From Azospirillum baldaniorum (GTDB lineage Bacteria > Pseudomonadota > Alphaproteobacteria > Azospirillales > Azospirillaceae): 64,000 bases of DNA. Below the pieces are notes generated by a model, which saw nothing but the letters and a program-made list of their open reading frames with translations, made no database searches and was not told where the DNA came from. The stretch is taken from the NCBI RefSeq assembly GCF_003119195.2, contig NZ_CP022255.1:682001-746000 (forward strand), written 5' to 3'. Of the stretch, positions 1 to 8,454 are shown piece by piece; within the stretch, counting starts at the first letter, position 1, and each line of letters begins with the position of its first letter. Position numbers and translations under genes: made by a program.

Positions 1-412
1 GCAGGAAGCCGAGGTCGTACTCTTTGAAGTGCTTGGTGCCCTTCTTGGGCGCGTCGGTCGGGCGGTCGGGCAGGCGCCCCAGGCCCTCGGCCTTCAGGAT
101 GCGGTAGATGGCGTCGCGGTTGAGGCGGGGCAGGAAGTGGCGCACCGTAAACGTGAGGTCGTCGAGTGGGAACCCGGTGCTCCGGCGCAGCTCACAGACG
201 ATGGCGCGCTCTTCCTCGGTGGCCCACCAGCGCAGGTGCTGGGGCCGCGAGGAGTGATCCTGAATGTCCTCGGAACCACGCCTGCGCCATTTGCGGATGG
301 TTTCGGTGCTGACGCCGTAGCGCTTGGCCAGCACGCCCGAGGGTTCGGTCGAGGCGGCGATGGCCGCGCGTACCGCCGGAGTGGTGCGGGCGTTGGGATG
401 GATGTGGTACAT
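1..412 (-). mobile_element. IS481-family transposase, N-terminal part, cut by window edge
   Basis: An open frame runs from an ATG at 412 leftwards off the window, so about 137 residues are visible. The start is preceded by a GGGAGGAG ribosome site. The visible protein has an N-terminal helix-turn-helix (KRYGVSTETIRKWRRRG) followed by the second helical segment typical of IS481 integrase-core transposases (LTFTVRHFLPRLNRDAIYRI). The DDE catalytic domain would lie outside the window. I found no clear terminal repeat upstream of 412. Family call is from motif recall; intactness cannot be judged. Confidence 0.8.
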
Positions 413-857
413 GGCGGCTCCTCCCGGTCGGGGCCGAACAGGCTCAGCGTCGCCGCCACGCGGGATGATGCCCGCCGCGTCCGGCCCGTCAACCCTGGCC
501 CTGGCGGGCCACCGCCGGAGGCGGCTGTGGGGCTGACCGGCCGTCGCGCGGCGGGCGCTTTGGGCTTGTCATGGCGACGACGGACGGGACTGCGCCAATA
601 GCCGGCCTACTGTGGCGCAGGACCCAAGCGCCTTTCGATCCACCAGCCATATTCCTGAATGGCCCAACAGACCGGGTCCCAACAACGTTCCGCCATCAAA
701 CAGCCTAGCAGGGCGCGGAAAAACGGGCCGGTACGCCGTTCTTTCCCCCCACTGAAGCTTGAAACTGGGGTCTGTTACGCCCGCTTTTGTCGGGTTGGGC
801 GCTTTTCCTTGCTCTGAGGCTCCCGGAGCCGCCGTTTAGGCGGACTCCGGGCATGAC
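413..857. other. IS-derived and unassigned DNA
   Basis: No convincing gene is seen here. The left part is presumably the upstream end of the IS481-type element, and the right part leads into the tail of a second IS. Open frames on both strands are shadows with biased composition. Confidence 0.4.
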
Positions 858-928
858 TATGCCGCCGCCAGCAGCTTGGGCAGGCGGATCAGGTTATAGC
901 GGTAGCGGTCAGGGTGAACATCCAACCG
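858..928 (-). mobile_element. C-terminal remnant of a transposase
   Basis: Read on the minus strand, this segment ends an open frame with DVHPDRYRYNLIRLPKLLAAA followed by a TAG stop near 858. This closing peptide is typical of IS5/IS4-group transposases of Azospirillum-like bacteria (family knowledge, not checked). The frame is lost at about 928, where it abuts the interior of an efflux gene on the other strand. It therefore looks like a fragment left by an insertion followed by a deletion. Confidence 0.55.
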
Positions 929-1701
929 ACGCGGCCCAGGCCGATCTGGAGGCGCGGACACAAGCCGTGGCACAAGCTCGCAACGCGCTGCAACTCCTGA
1001 TCGGTGTCGAACCGCCAGCCGACCTGCCGGACGCCCTGCCGCTTGAAAGGCAGGCGGTCACGCTTCACTCTCCGGCGGGCCTGTCGTCGGATTTGCTGCT
1101 TCGCCGGCTTGGCATTCTTCAGGCGGAGCAGGCTCTGATCGCGGCCAACGCCGACATTGGCGCGGCGCGGGCGGCGTTCTTCCCGCGTCTGTCGCTGACC
1201 ACCTCGCTGGGCTACGTCAGCCCGGCCATGGCCGGCCTGTTCGGTGCCGATCATGGGGCGTGGACCTTCGCGCCGCAGATCACCCTGCCTCTGTTCCAAG
1301 GCGGACGGCTGAACTCCGAACTGCGTTTGGCCGGACTTCGCAAGTCCGCCGCCGTCGCCGAGTACGAGTGCGCCATCCAGATCGCGTTTCGCAAGGTCGC
1401 CGATGGTCTGGCGGGACAGGCGACTTTCCGTCGCCAAATTGAAGCACAGACGCGCGTGGTCACCAGCGCGGAGCGCCGTGTCGAGCTTTCCAGCCGGCGC
1501 TACCGTGCGGGTGTCGAGGGACGGTTGGACCTGCTGGATTCCCAGCGCCAACTCCATGCGGAGTGGCAGGCCCTGCTGGACCTGCGTCGCGACGAGTTGG
1601 GCAACGCGGTTGCGCTTTACAAGGCGCTGGGCGGCGCGATGGACGACGACGAGCCCGCTACTCCGTCCCTTGGCGCCGTGTCACCGTCGAAACGTGGCTG
1701 A
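929..1701 (+). pseudogene. NodT/TolC-type outer-membrane efflux protein, 5' end missing
   Basis: The frame from about 929 encodes some 255 residues of the C-terminal half of an RND-type outer-membrane factor: the coiled-coil helices (DAAQADLEARTQAVAQARNA), the beta-strand segment with PLFQGG, and a second helical pair with YRAGVEGRLDLLDSQRQ. NodT-family proteins are usually 460-500 residues and begin with a lipoprotein signal; both the signal and the first repeat are absent. The open frame extends upstream through the IS remnant but that part is not efflux protein. It is a decapitated pseudogene; no partner RND pump genes are nearby. Confidence 0.75.
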
Positions 1702-1975
1702 ACAAGCAATCTGTGATTGAGCACGAAACAATCGAAGTGAAAAGCACCCGACGGCTGACGAGAAGGGTGAAGAGTGGCCTCTGGTGGGAGTTCCGCGAGG
1801 GTGTGCTGATTTTCCTGCCGGCCTCATCGTCAAGGATGCTGAGCTTGAGGTTCTGGTGGCCTTGAAGCCGTCGCTGAGATTGGGGCATGGGGAGTTCTTG
1901 GCGTCGGCCGATGATATACTGCCATCGGGTTGAAGCAGAGTACGGACCGCTTTCTTCGCCGATCCTCTGGAGGCA
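1702..1975. other. Unassigned intergenic segment
   Basis: No gene or clear site was recognised in these 274 bases. Short open frames on both strands lack ribosome sites and family resemblance. It separates the broken efflux gene from the convergent last gene of the vnf operon. Confidence 0.4.
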
Positions 1976-3262
1976 TCACGCCGTCATAGGTGAGGACACC
2001 GCACCGCGGCGATGCACCACCCGGCCGAAGGGAGCAAAGGCCCAGGGTTTGGCACCTTGGGCGATCGCGTTGGCCAGACCATCCGGATCGGTCACCACAA
2101 AGCCCGCCAGCGTTCCGACACCGTAGGCGTGAAGCCGTGGGGTCAGGGGCGTCGCCGGCCCGGTCAGCGCCACTTGGGCGGGACAGGCCAAGGACAGCAG
2201 ACGAGGCAGCGTGCGGTTGACGAGACCGGCCGCCGACAGGATTGCCGTCGTGCAGCCGGGCAGCAGACATTCCGCGGCCGCCATGGGGAATTCACCGTCC
2301 CGCGGGTTGCTTTCGACGACCTGCGCGCGGGGCATGCGGTCGCGGTAGCCGGGAATGGCGCCGATCAGAACGGTGCGTCCGTCCGCCCTGGCCAAGTCAT
2401 CCAGACCGTCGCCCGGAAGGGCATCCATGTCCTGCCGATTGTAGGAGGCGTTGATGGCGGCCACCGCCAGTGCCCGCTCCGCCGGGTCCCAGCCGTGCGC
2501 CAGCGCCGCGAGGCCGCGCAGGCCCCGCCGCCGATAGACCCCGGCCCGGGCACGGAGCACATCCCCGCCTTTGGACAGGTGGGCCAGCCCGGTGCCTCGT
2601 TCCCCTTCCACCATCAGCCAGCGCGGCCCGACGACGATGCGCCGCACCTCGCCGTCCACGACGCCATGGACCAGATCGGGATAGAGCCGGTCCGGCCCCC
2701 ACCAGCGCCACAGCGCCGTCTCGCTTGCCGGCAGCAACGTGCCCTCGCGGCCCGAGAAGCTCTGCCATTTCGCCATGCAGCGGGCGGCGACGGACGTGAG
2801 CACCGGAAATCCGGTCAACAAGCCGTCACGCACCGCGTCGCCCAGCGCATGGCCCGCCCGTTCCAGGGCAACGAAGCGCCCGACCACCACGAGGTCGGTG
2901 GGTTCGTGCAGTGCCCGGCGCAGCGTGTCGACCGCGATGTCGATCCCGGCGCCGCGGGGACCGGCGTGTTGATCGATCCTGATGACCTTGCCGTTCGACA
3001 GATCCATCAGGTCCATGTGAGGCGCCGCGCCTTCACCGGGCTGGTGGTTGCATTGAACGAAGCCCTTGACTGCGAAGCCCCGTCCCTGCACGGCTCGGGC
3101 GAAATCGGCGAGCAGCCGGTCGACGGGGAAGGAGGGGTCGTGCATCACCACGCCCGGCTTCAGCCAGGGCACCGGAGACGCCGCCGCGTTGAGACCCGAA
3201 GGCGGTGACGGCTGGGCGGCGGGTGGCCCGGCGGTTGGGATGGTGATGGTCGGTCGGTCCAT
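1976..3262 (-). CDS. DUF2478-DUF364 fusion protein, last gene of the vnfDGK operon
   Basis: A 428-residue protein; the start has a GAGGTGA ribosome site. Residues about 45-195 match the DUF2478 pattern (MDLMDLSNGKVIRIDQ; DLVVVGRFVALE; FPVLTSVAARCMAKWQSF), a family often found beside molybdenum-transport or nitrogenase genes. Residues about 240-420 match DUF364/DUF4213, the putative heavy-metal-chelation Rossmann-like domain (VLIGAIPGYRDRM; VESNPRDGEFPMAAAECLLP; SAAGLVNRTLPRLL). The function of neither domain is established. The position downstream of V-nitrogenase, transporter and chemoreceptor genes suggests a role in handling the metal or choosing between metals; that is inference. A DUF2478-DUF364 fusion is unusual to my knowledge. 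Confidence 0.8.
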   Translation of the reverse strand: MDRPTITIPTAGPPAAQPSPPSGLNAAASPVPWLKPGVVMHDPSFPVDRLLADFARAVQGRGFAVKGFVQCNHQPGEGAAPHMDLMDLSNGKVIRIDQHAGPRGAGIDIAVDTLRRALHEPTDLVVVGRFVALERAGHALGDAVRDGLLTGFPVLTSVAARCMAKWQSFSGREGTLLPASETALWRWWGPDRLYPDLVHGVVDGEVRRIVVGPRWLMVEGERGTGLAHLSKGGDVLRARAGVYRRRGLRGLAALAHGWDPAERALAVAAINASYNRQDMDALPGDGLDDLARADGRTVLIGAIPGYRDRMPRAQVVESNPRDGEFPMAAAECLLPGCTTAILSAAGLVNRTLPRLLSLACPAQVALTGPATPLTPRLHAYGVGTLAGFVVTDPDGLANAIAQGAKPWAFAPFGRVVHRRGAVSSPMTA

Positions 3263-3333
3263 GGGTCACCTCATTCCCGCGGGTGGCGGTGCGCGGCCGG
3301 GACGGAGCGTTGCGGGCGGGGCGGGTGGCGCTC

Positions 3334-4668
3334 TCACAGCCGGTCGCCCCCGCAGACGCGGACGACAAAGGCGTCGAGTTCGCTGTCCATCGCCGCGGTC
3401 CGGCCCGACAGGTCGGTTGCGGCTGTCAGAACGACACGCGCCGCGGCGGCGGTCACCCCCGCGGTCGCCGACAGGTCGGTCACGGTGCCGGCAATGATGT
3501 CGACGCTGGCGGCGGTGGCGCGGATCGCGGTGGCGATGTCGGCGACGACGCCCGATTGCTCCTCGGTGACCGCGGCGATGCCGGCCGTGTTCTCGTCGAT
3601 GTGGTGGATCATGGCGGCGATGGCCTCCACCCGGCCGCAGGCCTGCTCGGCCGCTTCGGCCATGGCGATGGCCTGTGCTCCGATGTCGTGGGTTGCCCGC
3701 GCGGTCGCGTCGGCCAACGCCTTCACCTCTTCGGCGACGACGGCGAAGCCCTTGCCGGCGTCCCCGGCGCGCGCGGCCTCGATGGTGGCGTTCAGCGCCA
3801 GCAGGTTGGTTTGCGCCGCCACGCCGGCGATGAGGTCGGCAACGGAGCCGATGCTCTGCGCCGCGTCGCTCAGCCGCTGCATGGCGGCAACGGAGTCGCT
3901 GGTGGCGCGCCGGGCCGCGTCGGTCGCCCCGGCGGATTGGCAGAGGCGCGCGGCGACGGCGCGGATGGCCGCTGATGCCTGCTCAACCGCGGCGGACACT
4001 CCGGCGAGATGTGCCGAGGCCTCGCCCGCCGCTCCGGCGACCGTGGCCGACCGCTCGCTCGTCAGGGCGGATTCCGCAGTCAGGCGGCGGGCGGTGTCCT
4101 CCAGTCCGGCGGATGTGGTGGCCACGGCGCGCGCGGTGCCGCGTACGGTCGCCCCGATTGCCGCCGCCTCGCCGGCGAAGTCGGCGCTTCGCCGCTCCAT
4201 GCCAACCAGGGCTTCGTTGATGAGACGGGCGTGGCGGGAGAAGTCGCCGACCAGCCCATCCGTCAGGATGTGGCGGAAATAGCGGCCCTCGGCCGTTCGC
4301 TCCATGGCGGCGTCGGCCTCCTTGGTGAAGGCTTCCGTGAGGTCGAGCAGGCGGTTGATTGCGTGATCGAGCCGTCCCGGCAGGCCGCTCTCGGCAATGC
4401 CGACGATCCGGATGTCGAGGCGGCCGCGAGCCGCGGCCTCCAACACCAGGATCGAACGGGTGAGCGAGCGCCTGAGTTGATGAAGGAACAGCAGGCTGGC
4501 GATCGTTCCGCCGCCGGCAAGGGCCAGGGTGCCGGCGAGTGCCGGGGTCCCCGCCGCGCCGGCCTCCCGCAGGGCAATTCCGGCGAGCAGCGCCGCGGCG
4601 GTCAGCCCGGCGGACCAGAGGGCGCCAGTCAATGATGACCGGTCAGAGAGCGAAGACGAATTCGTCAT
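3334..4668 (-). CDS. Methyl-accepting chemotaxis protein without a periplasmic sensor
   Basis: A 444-residue chemoreceptor. Two hydrophobic segments near residues 15-65 are separated by only a short linker, so there is no periplasmic ligand domain. A HAMP-like stretch (RSILVLEAAARGRLDIRIVG) follows, then a long helical signalling domain with the conserved hairpin tip (AAQTNLLALNATIEAARAGD, then GKGFAVVAEEVKALA). It overlaps the upstream PAS-protein gene by 26 bp. The pair resembles a split Aer receptor: a PAS redox sensor in one chain and the signalling module in the next. Its place in the vnf operon suggests taxis linked to V-dependent nitrogen fixation (inference). Confidence 0.85.
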   Translation of the reverse strand: MTNSSSLSDRSSLTGALWSAGLTAAALLAGIALREAGAAGTPALAGTLALAGGGTIASLLFLHQLRRSLTRSILVLEAAARGRLDIRIVGIAESGLPGRLDHAINRLLDLTEAFTKEADAAMERTAEGRYFRHILTDGLVGDFSRHARLINEALVGMERRSADFAGEAAAIGATVRGTARAVATTSAGLEDTARRLTAESALTSERSATVAGAAGEASAHLAGVSAAVEQASAAIRAVAARLCQSAGATDAARRATSDSVAAMQRLSDAAQSIGSVADLIAGVAAQTNLLALNATIEAARAGDAGKGFAVVAEEVKALADATARATHDIGAQAIAMAEAAEQACGRVEAIAAMIHHIDENTAGIAAVTEEQSGVVADIATAIRATAASVDIIAGTVTDLSATAGVTAAAARVVLTAATDLSGRTAAMDSELDAFVVRVCGGDRL

Positions 4669-5137
4669 AGCTCACGCCCGCCCGGTGCAGCCGGTCGACA
4701 AGGGTGTGGTATCCGGTCTCGGCGGCCTCCGGTCCCTCGCGGCCGGCCTCGGCCGCGCGCAGCTCGGCGTAGAGGGCGGCGATCTTGGCAACGGCTTGCG
4801 GACGCGGGCAACGCCGGTTGGAATGGAAGCTGATGATCGTCCCGTCCGTGCCGAAGGTGGGGGTGATGTGGGCCAGAACCCAGTAGTGGTCCCCGTTGGC
4901 CGCCCGGTTCAGCACATAGGCGAAGCATTCCCTGCCCCTGCGGATCGTCTGCCAAAGGAGCCGGAAGACGCCGTGCGGCATGTCGGGGTGGCGGATGATG
5001 TTGTGCGGGCGGCCGATCACCTCGCGTTCGCGGTAGCCGGCGACGCGCAGGAAGACCTCGTTGGCGTAGATGATGCGGCCGGTGGGATCGGTCTTGCTGA
5101 CGATGATCTCGTCGCGGTCGAAGCGGCGCTCGGCCAT
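4643..5137 (-). CDS. PAS-domain (Aer-like) sensor protein
   Basis: A 164-residue protein that is essentially one PAS domain (residues about 10-120) plus a short helical tail. The sequence IIYANEVFLRVAGYREREVI, then GRPHNIIRHPDMP, then YWVLAHITPTF is characteristic of the FAD-binding PAS domain of Aer aerotaxis receptors. It has no membrane segment. The start at 5137 is chosen because the PAS domain begins directly after it; a longer in-frame extension reads back through the permease gene and is spurious. It overlaps the chemoreceptor gene and probably supplies its input, reporting oxygen or electron-transport state. Confidence 0.8.
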   Translation of the reverse strand: MAERRFDRDEIIVSKTDPTGRIIYANEVFLRVAGYREREVIGRPHNIIRHPDMPHGVFRLLWQTIRRGRECFAYVLNRAANGDHYWVLAHITPTFGTDGTIISFHSNRRCPRPQAVAKIAALYAELRAAEAGREGPEAAETGYHTLVDRLHRAGVSYDEFVFAL

Positions 5138-5166
5138 GGTGGTGGTCCCCCTGCGGATGGGCGGCG

Positions 5167-6003
5167 TCAGGCACCGTGAAGCAAATGGCCGCGGATGGCA
5201 GCGCCTGCGACGTTGATAAGGGTCACCAGGGCCAGCATGACCAGGATCAGGGCCAGCGCCTCGCGGTATTCGAAGAGGTGGAAGGCCGTCACCACCTCCA
5301 GCCCCAGCCCGCCGGCGCCGACCACGCCGAGCGTGGTGGCGGCGCGCAGATTGTGTTCCCAGCGGTAGAGCGTCACGTCGACGATCCGCGGCATGATTTG
5401 TGGCCACAGGCTGAAGCGCAGGACGCCCAGCGGCGAGACGCCCTGGCTGCGCAGCGCGTTGCCGGGGCCGGGGTCGACATGCTCCAGGATCTCTGCGTAG
5501 AGCTTGCCGAGCACGCCCGTGGAATGGCCGGCCAGCGCGAAGACACCGGGGAGGGGGCCGAAGCCGACCGAGGCGACGAACAGCACCCCCCACACCAGAC
5601 CCGGAATGGACCGCGCGGTGTTCAGCAGAAGGCGCACCGGCTCGTGCAGCCAGCGCGGAGTGGTGTTGCGCGCGGCCAGCGCGCCCAGCGCCAGCCCGGC
5701 AACGGTCCCCAGCGCCGTTCCGGCGACGCTCATCGCCAGCGTCTCCAGCAGCGGACGGCCCCAGTTGGACCAGCGTGAGAAGTCGGGTGGCAGGGACTCG
5801 CCCACCAGCGTGAGGATGGTGGTGACGGCGCCGCGGTAGCGCTCCGCCGACAGGCCCCCGGTGTAGGCGAAGGCGCCGAGGACGAGCAGGACGGTCAGGA
5901 GCACCTGCGCCAAGGTCTTTCCGGCGCGGCGGCGCCCGTCCTCGACGACGGAGTCCAGATCGGCGGCATTCAGATTTTGGGTGGCTTCGGCGAGGCTGGC
6001 CAT
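5167..6003 (-). CDS. PhnE-like ABC transporter permease, candidate vanadate transporter subunit
   Basis: A 278-residue integral membrane protein with about six hydrophobic segments (near residues 30-50, 85-110, 125-160 and 215-265) and the permease coupling motif region (SPLGVLRFSLWPQIMPRIVD). It resembles PhnE/PtxC permeases of phosphonate and phosphite importers. It starts 7 bp after the ATPase gene. No phosphonate catabolism genes are present, and it lies in the vnfDGK operon, so an oxyanion such as vanadate (a phosphate analogue) is the most economical substrate. That is inference. The matching binding protein is probably the one at 21024-21917, in another operon of the same control design. 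Confidence 0.8.
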   Translation of the reverse strand: MASLAEATQNLNAADLDSVVEDGRRRAGKTLAQVLLTVLLVLGAFAYTGGLSAERYRGAVTTILTLVGESLPPDFSRWSNWGRPLLETLAMSVAGTALGTVAGLALGALAARNTTPRWLHEPVRLLLNTARSIPGLVWGVLFVASVGFGPLPGVFALAGHSTGVLGKLYAEILEHVDPGPGNALRSQGVSPLGVLRFSLWPQIMPRIVDVTLYRWEHNLRAATTLGVVGAGGLGLEVVTAFHLFEYREALALILVMLALVTLINVAGAAIRGHLLHGA

Positions 6004-6009
6004 GCGGCG

Positions 6010-6843
6010 TCACTCCGACAGAATGGGGCGGGGACCGAAGACGGCGGTGCGGGCGGCGGCGTCGAAGGCGGTGGCCGGGCCGTCGAAGACGACCCGCCCC
6101 TCGGCCAGCCCGACGATGCGGTCGGCCAGCGCCATGGCCGTCTCGATCTGGTGCAGGACCAGCACGGCGGTGACGCCCTGCCGTTCCACCGCCTGCCGCA
6201 GCACCCGGCCGAGATGCGCCACCAGCGCCGGATCGACCGAGGCGAAGGGCTCGTCGCCCAGCAGGATGTCCGGCTTGCGGATCAAGGCGCGGGCAATGCC
6301 GACCCGCTGGCGCTCGCCGCCGCTGAGGCGCCCGGCGCGGACCAGTGCGCGGGGCAGCAGCCCGACGAGGTCCAGCGCCTCGGCGGCGCGGCGGCGGAGC
6401 GCGCGCGGCCAGGGCAGCGGCGACAGCGGATGGCGCGTGTCGGCCAACCCGAGCAGCACGTTGTCCAGCGCCGTCAGCCGGTCGATCAGCGCATGGTCCT
6501 GGAACACGGTGGCGGTGCGGCGGCGGTGGCGAGCCAGCGCCTCGGCATCGTCCAACGGGCCGCTGCCGGCGACCGTCACCGTTCCATGCTCCGGAGCGAC
6601 CAAGCCGTTGAGCACGCCGAGCAGCGTCGTCTTGCCGACCCCGGACCGGCCCACCACGGCGGTGACGAGTCCCTGCGGGATCGTCAGCGACACGCCCCGC
6701 AGCACCGGGACCCCGCCGCGCCGGACGGCGAGGTTATCCACGACAATGGCCGTGGGTGCCGCTTCCGGCGCCGTCGCCATTGCTGTTGCCGCCGGAGGCA
6801 GGACCGCCTTGTCCACCATCGCGCCCACTCCCTGTATCCGCAT
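6010..6843 (-). CDS. PhnC-like ABC transporter ATP-binding protein
   Basis: About 277 residues from the ATG at 6843. An alternative ATG at 6819, with AGGGAG 8 nt upstream, is equally plausible. Visible motifs are Walker A (GRSGVGKTTLL), the Q-loop region (TATVFQDHALIDRLTALDNV), the ABC signature (LSGGERQRVGIARAL), Walker B (DILLGDEPFASVD) and the switch histidine (VLHQIETA). The family is that of phosphonate/phosphite importer ATPases. It follows the NifX-family gene by 14 bp and precedes the permease by 6 bp, so it is part of the vnf transcript. It powers the candidate vanadate importer. Confidence 0.85.
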   Translation of the reverse strand: MRIQGVGAMVDKAVLPPAATAMATAPEAAPTAIVVDNLAVRRGGVPVLRGVSLTIPQGLVTAVVGRSGVGKTTLLGVLNGLVAPEHGTVTVAGSGPLDDAEALARHRRRTATVFQDHALIDRLTALDNVLLGLADTRHPLSPLPWPRALRRRAAEALDLVGLLPRALVRAGRLSGGERQRVGIARALIRKPDILLGDEPFASVDPALVAHLGRVLRQAVERQGVTAVLVLHQIETAMALADRIVGLAEGRVVFDGPATAFDAAARTAVFGPRPILSE

Positions 6844-6857
6844 GCCGGGCCGTCTCC

Positions 6858-7334
6858 TCACGCTTCCTTTTCGACGAGGAAGGCGTTGTTCCGGGTGCCG
6901 TAGCCGAGCGCCTTGCGGAGCCACAGGGGCGGGCTCTTGTTCATCATCGCCTGAAGCTGTTCGATGACCTCGGCGATCTCGCGTTCGCGCTCCATCTTCA
7001 CCGGGAAGACCTTGGCGTCGCGCACCCGCACGGCGGCGAAGTCGGAGAGTTTGCGGGTGAACAGCACCGCGCAGCCGTCGAGCGCGCCGATTTTCCGGTC
7101 GGTCAGGTCGCCCGCGCTGTCGTCCGCCCCGGCACCCGAGCAACCGGCGCCGCCACCGGGACCTTTGCCGCCGTTCGGCGCCTTGCCGGCGGCGAACTGC
7201 ACCACGTCGAGGAATGCCGAACTGTCGTAGGAGACGTCGTAGAAGACCATCTGGCGGGCACTGGCGAAGTCGGCGTCGACGTCGGTCAGGCTGTTGGTGG
7301 TCAGGGCGATCTTGATGTGTCCGATGTCGCTCAT
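6858..7334 (-). CDS. NifX/VnfX-family FeV-cofactor carrier-like protein
   Basis: 158 residues with the NifX/NafY fold: an opening strand (IKIALTTNSL), the NAD/NifB-C-like core (RKIGALDGCAVLFTRKLSDF; AAVRVRDAKVFPVKM) and a C-terminal tail (PPLWLRKALGYG) typical of NifX proteins. A Gly- and Cys-containing insert lies near residues 75-95. Proteins of this family bind nitrogenase cofactor or its precursor NifB-co in transit to the scaffold or apo-enzyme. It is one of three such proteins in the window, and the only one in the catalytic-subunit operon. Confidence 0.8.
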   Translation of the reverse strand: MSDIGHIKIALTTNSLTDVDADFASARQMVFYDVSYDSSAFLDVVQFAAGKAPNGGKGPGGGAGCSGAGADDSAGDLTDRKIGALDGCAVLFTRKLSDFAAVRVRDAKVFPVKMEREREIAEVIEQLQAMMNKSPPLWLRKALGYGTRNNAFLVEKEA

Positions 7335-7374
7335 GGGCGGCTCCGTGGGCGGAAGTCGAAGAGAGGAGGAAGGC

Positions 7375-8265
7375 TCACCACATCGGCAGGCCGGCGATCA
7401 TGGTCTCGCGGCCGAAGCGGGTGCGCAGATGGGCGGGCAGGGTCTGGCCGTCGGGCGTGCGGGCGCGCCAGCGCGGCAGGTCGGTCAGCGCGATGGCCCC
7501 GTCGGTCAGCGCCTCCGCCGGCACGATGTGCAGCACCTCGTCCACCGCGACGAAGAAGTCGATGGGATGGCGCACCGGGTCGGCGTAGAGCGGGCCGATC
7601 TCGATCCGGAGGCAGTCGCCGTCGATCCGGTGTTTCGGGTTGTCGCAGTCGAAGCGGTAATGCCGGTTGAAGAAGGCGCGCGGGCGGAACTGGTAGAGGA
7701 TGCGGTCCTCGTCGGCGAAGCGCTTGATCTCCGCCACGATGTCGGTGAAGTGCTGCGACAGCATCGCCTCGACATAGGCGTCGCCGTAGGGCTGGCGCCG
7801 GGAGTCGAGAAACCAGGCCACCGCCGATTCCAGCAGGTTCAGCCCGACCGGCGTGATGTGGAGCGCCACCGCGCAGCGGTTGACCGTGCAGCGGGCGACG
7901 ACGATGCCGTCCTTCACCTCCAGCCGTCCGCTCTTGTGCACCATGACGGTGCGCAGGATGCGCAGGATGCGGTGGATCTCCGCCAGCAGCTTGTCGATGG
8001 CGGTGATCCGCGGCAGGGCGAGGTAGCGCTGCCAGCCGGTCTTGCCCTCCAGCGCCTCCTCGTTCTCCGCCTCCAGATGCCCGTCGAGCAGCATGAAGGC
8101 GGTGGCGGCGCCGAACAGGCAGGGAAGCGCCGGGGCATCCGTCTCCTCGGCGAAGGTCAGCTTCTTCTTCTTGGTGTAGAGTTCGATCTGCCGGTGTTCG
8201 GTCCGGCGCAGGCGGTCGCCGAACCGAGTCGTGTAATCGGCGATGGCATCGTCGAGCGCCGTCAT
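7375..8265 (-). CDS. Unknown conserved-looking protein between vnfK and the NifX-like gene
   Basis: A 296-residue soluble protein from the ATG at 8265; a TTG at 8286 is also in frame. I do not recognise the family. It has no signal peptide or membrane segment. Visible features are a basic KKKK patch near residue 35, an early helical half with several Leu/Ile runs, a single Cys in DCDNPKHRIDGDC, and a C-terminal half rich in Arg and aromatic residues. Composition and codon use are like neighbouring vnf genes, so it is probably real. It sits downstream of a large hairpin after vnfK and 40 bp before the NifX-family gene. A role in V-nitrogenase maturation or protection is inferred from position only. 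Confidence 0.65.
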   Translation of the reverse strand: MTALDDAIADYTTRFGDRLRRTEHRQIELYTKKKKLTFAEETDAPALPCLFGAATAFMLLDGHLEAENEEALEGKTGWQRYLALPRITAIDKLLAEIHRILRILRTVMVHKSGRLEVKDGIVVARCTVNRCAVALHITPVGLNLLESAVAWFLDSRRQPYGDAYVEAMLSQHFTDIVAEIKRFADEDRILYQFRPRAFFNRHYRFDCDNPKHRIDGDCLRIEIGPLYADPVRHPIDFFVAVDEVLHIVPAEALTDGAIALTDLPRWRARTPDGQTLPAHLRTRFGRETMIAGLPMW

Positions 8266-8315
8266 CGGGGGAACGCTCCGCTGCAAGGATTCTTGAGGGA
8301 AGGTCTTCGGGGGAC

Positions 8316-8429
8316 GTTGCCCCCACCCTGACCCTCCCGCGCTGGGCGGGGGAGGGGATGAGCTTCCTCTCCCGCCCAGCGCGGGAGGGAAGGGGCCCGC
8401 GGCGCAGCCGTGGGAAGGGTGGGGGCAAC
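8316..8429. terminator. Large nested hairpin between vnfK and the next gene
   Basis: Outer arms are 8316-8329 (GTTGCCCCCACCCT) and its exact complement 8416-8429. An inner stem of more than 20 bp (8332-8354 with 8367-8389) pairs CTCCCGCGCTGGGCGGG with CCCGCCCAGCGCGGGAG. There is no U-tract. The structure could attenuate read-through into the accessory genes or protect the vnfDGK part of the message from 3' decay. A dispersed GC-rich repeat is the alternative. Confidence 0.6.
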
Positions 8430-8454
8430 CGGCGATGATCCGGACGCCCGGCTC

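Noticed and set aside
6010..7143. ABC ATPase extended N-terminus to 7143
   Set aside because: The extension is the NifX-family gene read in another frame.
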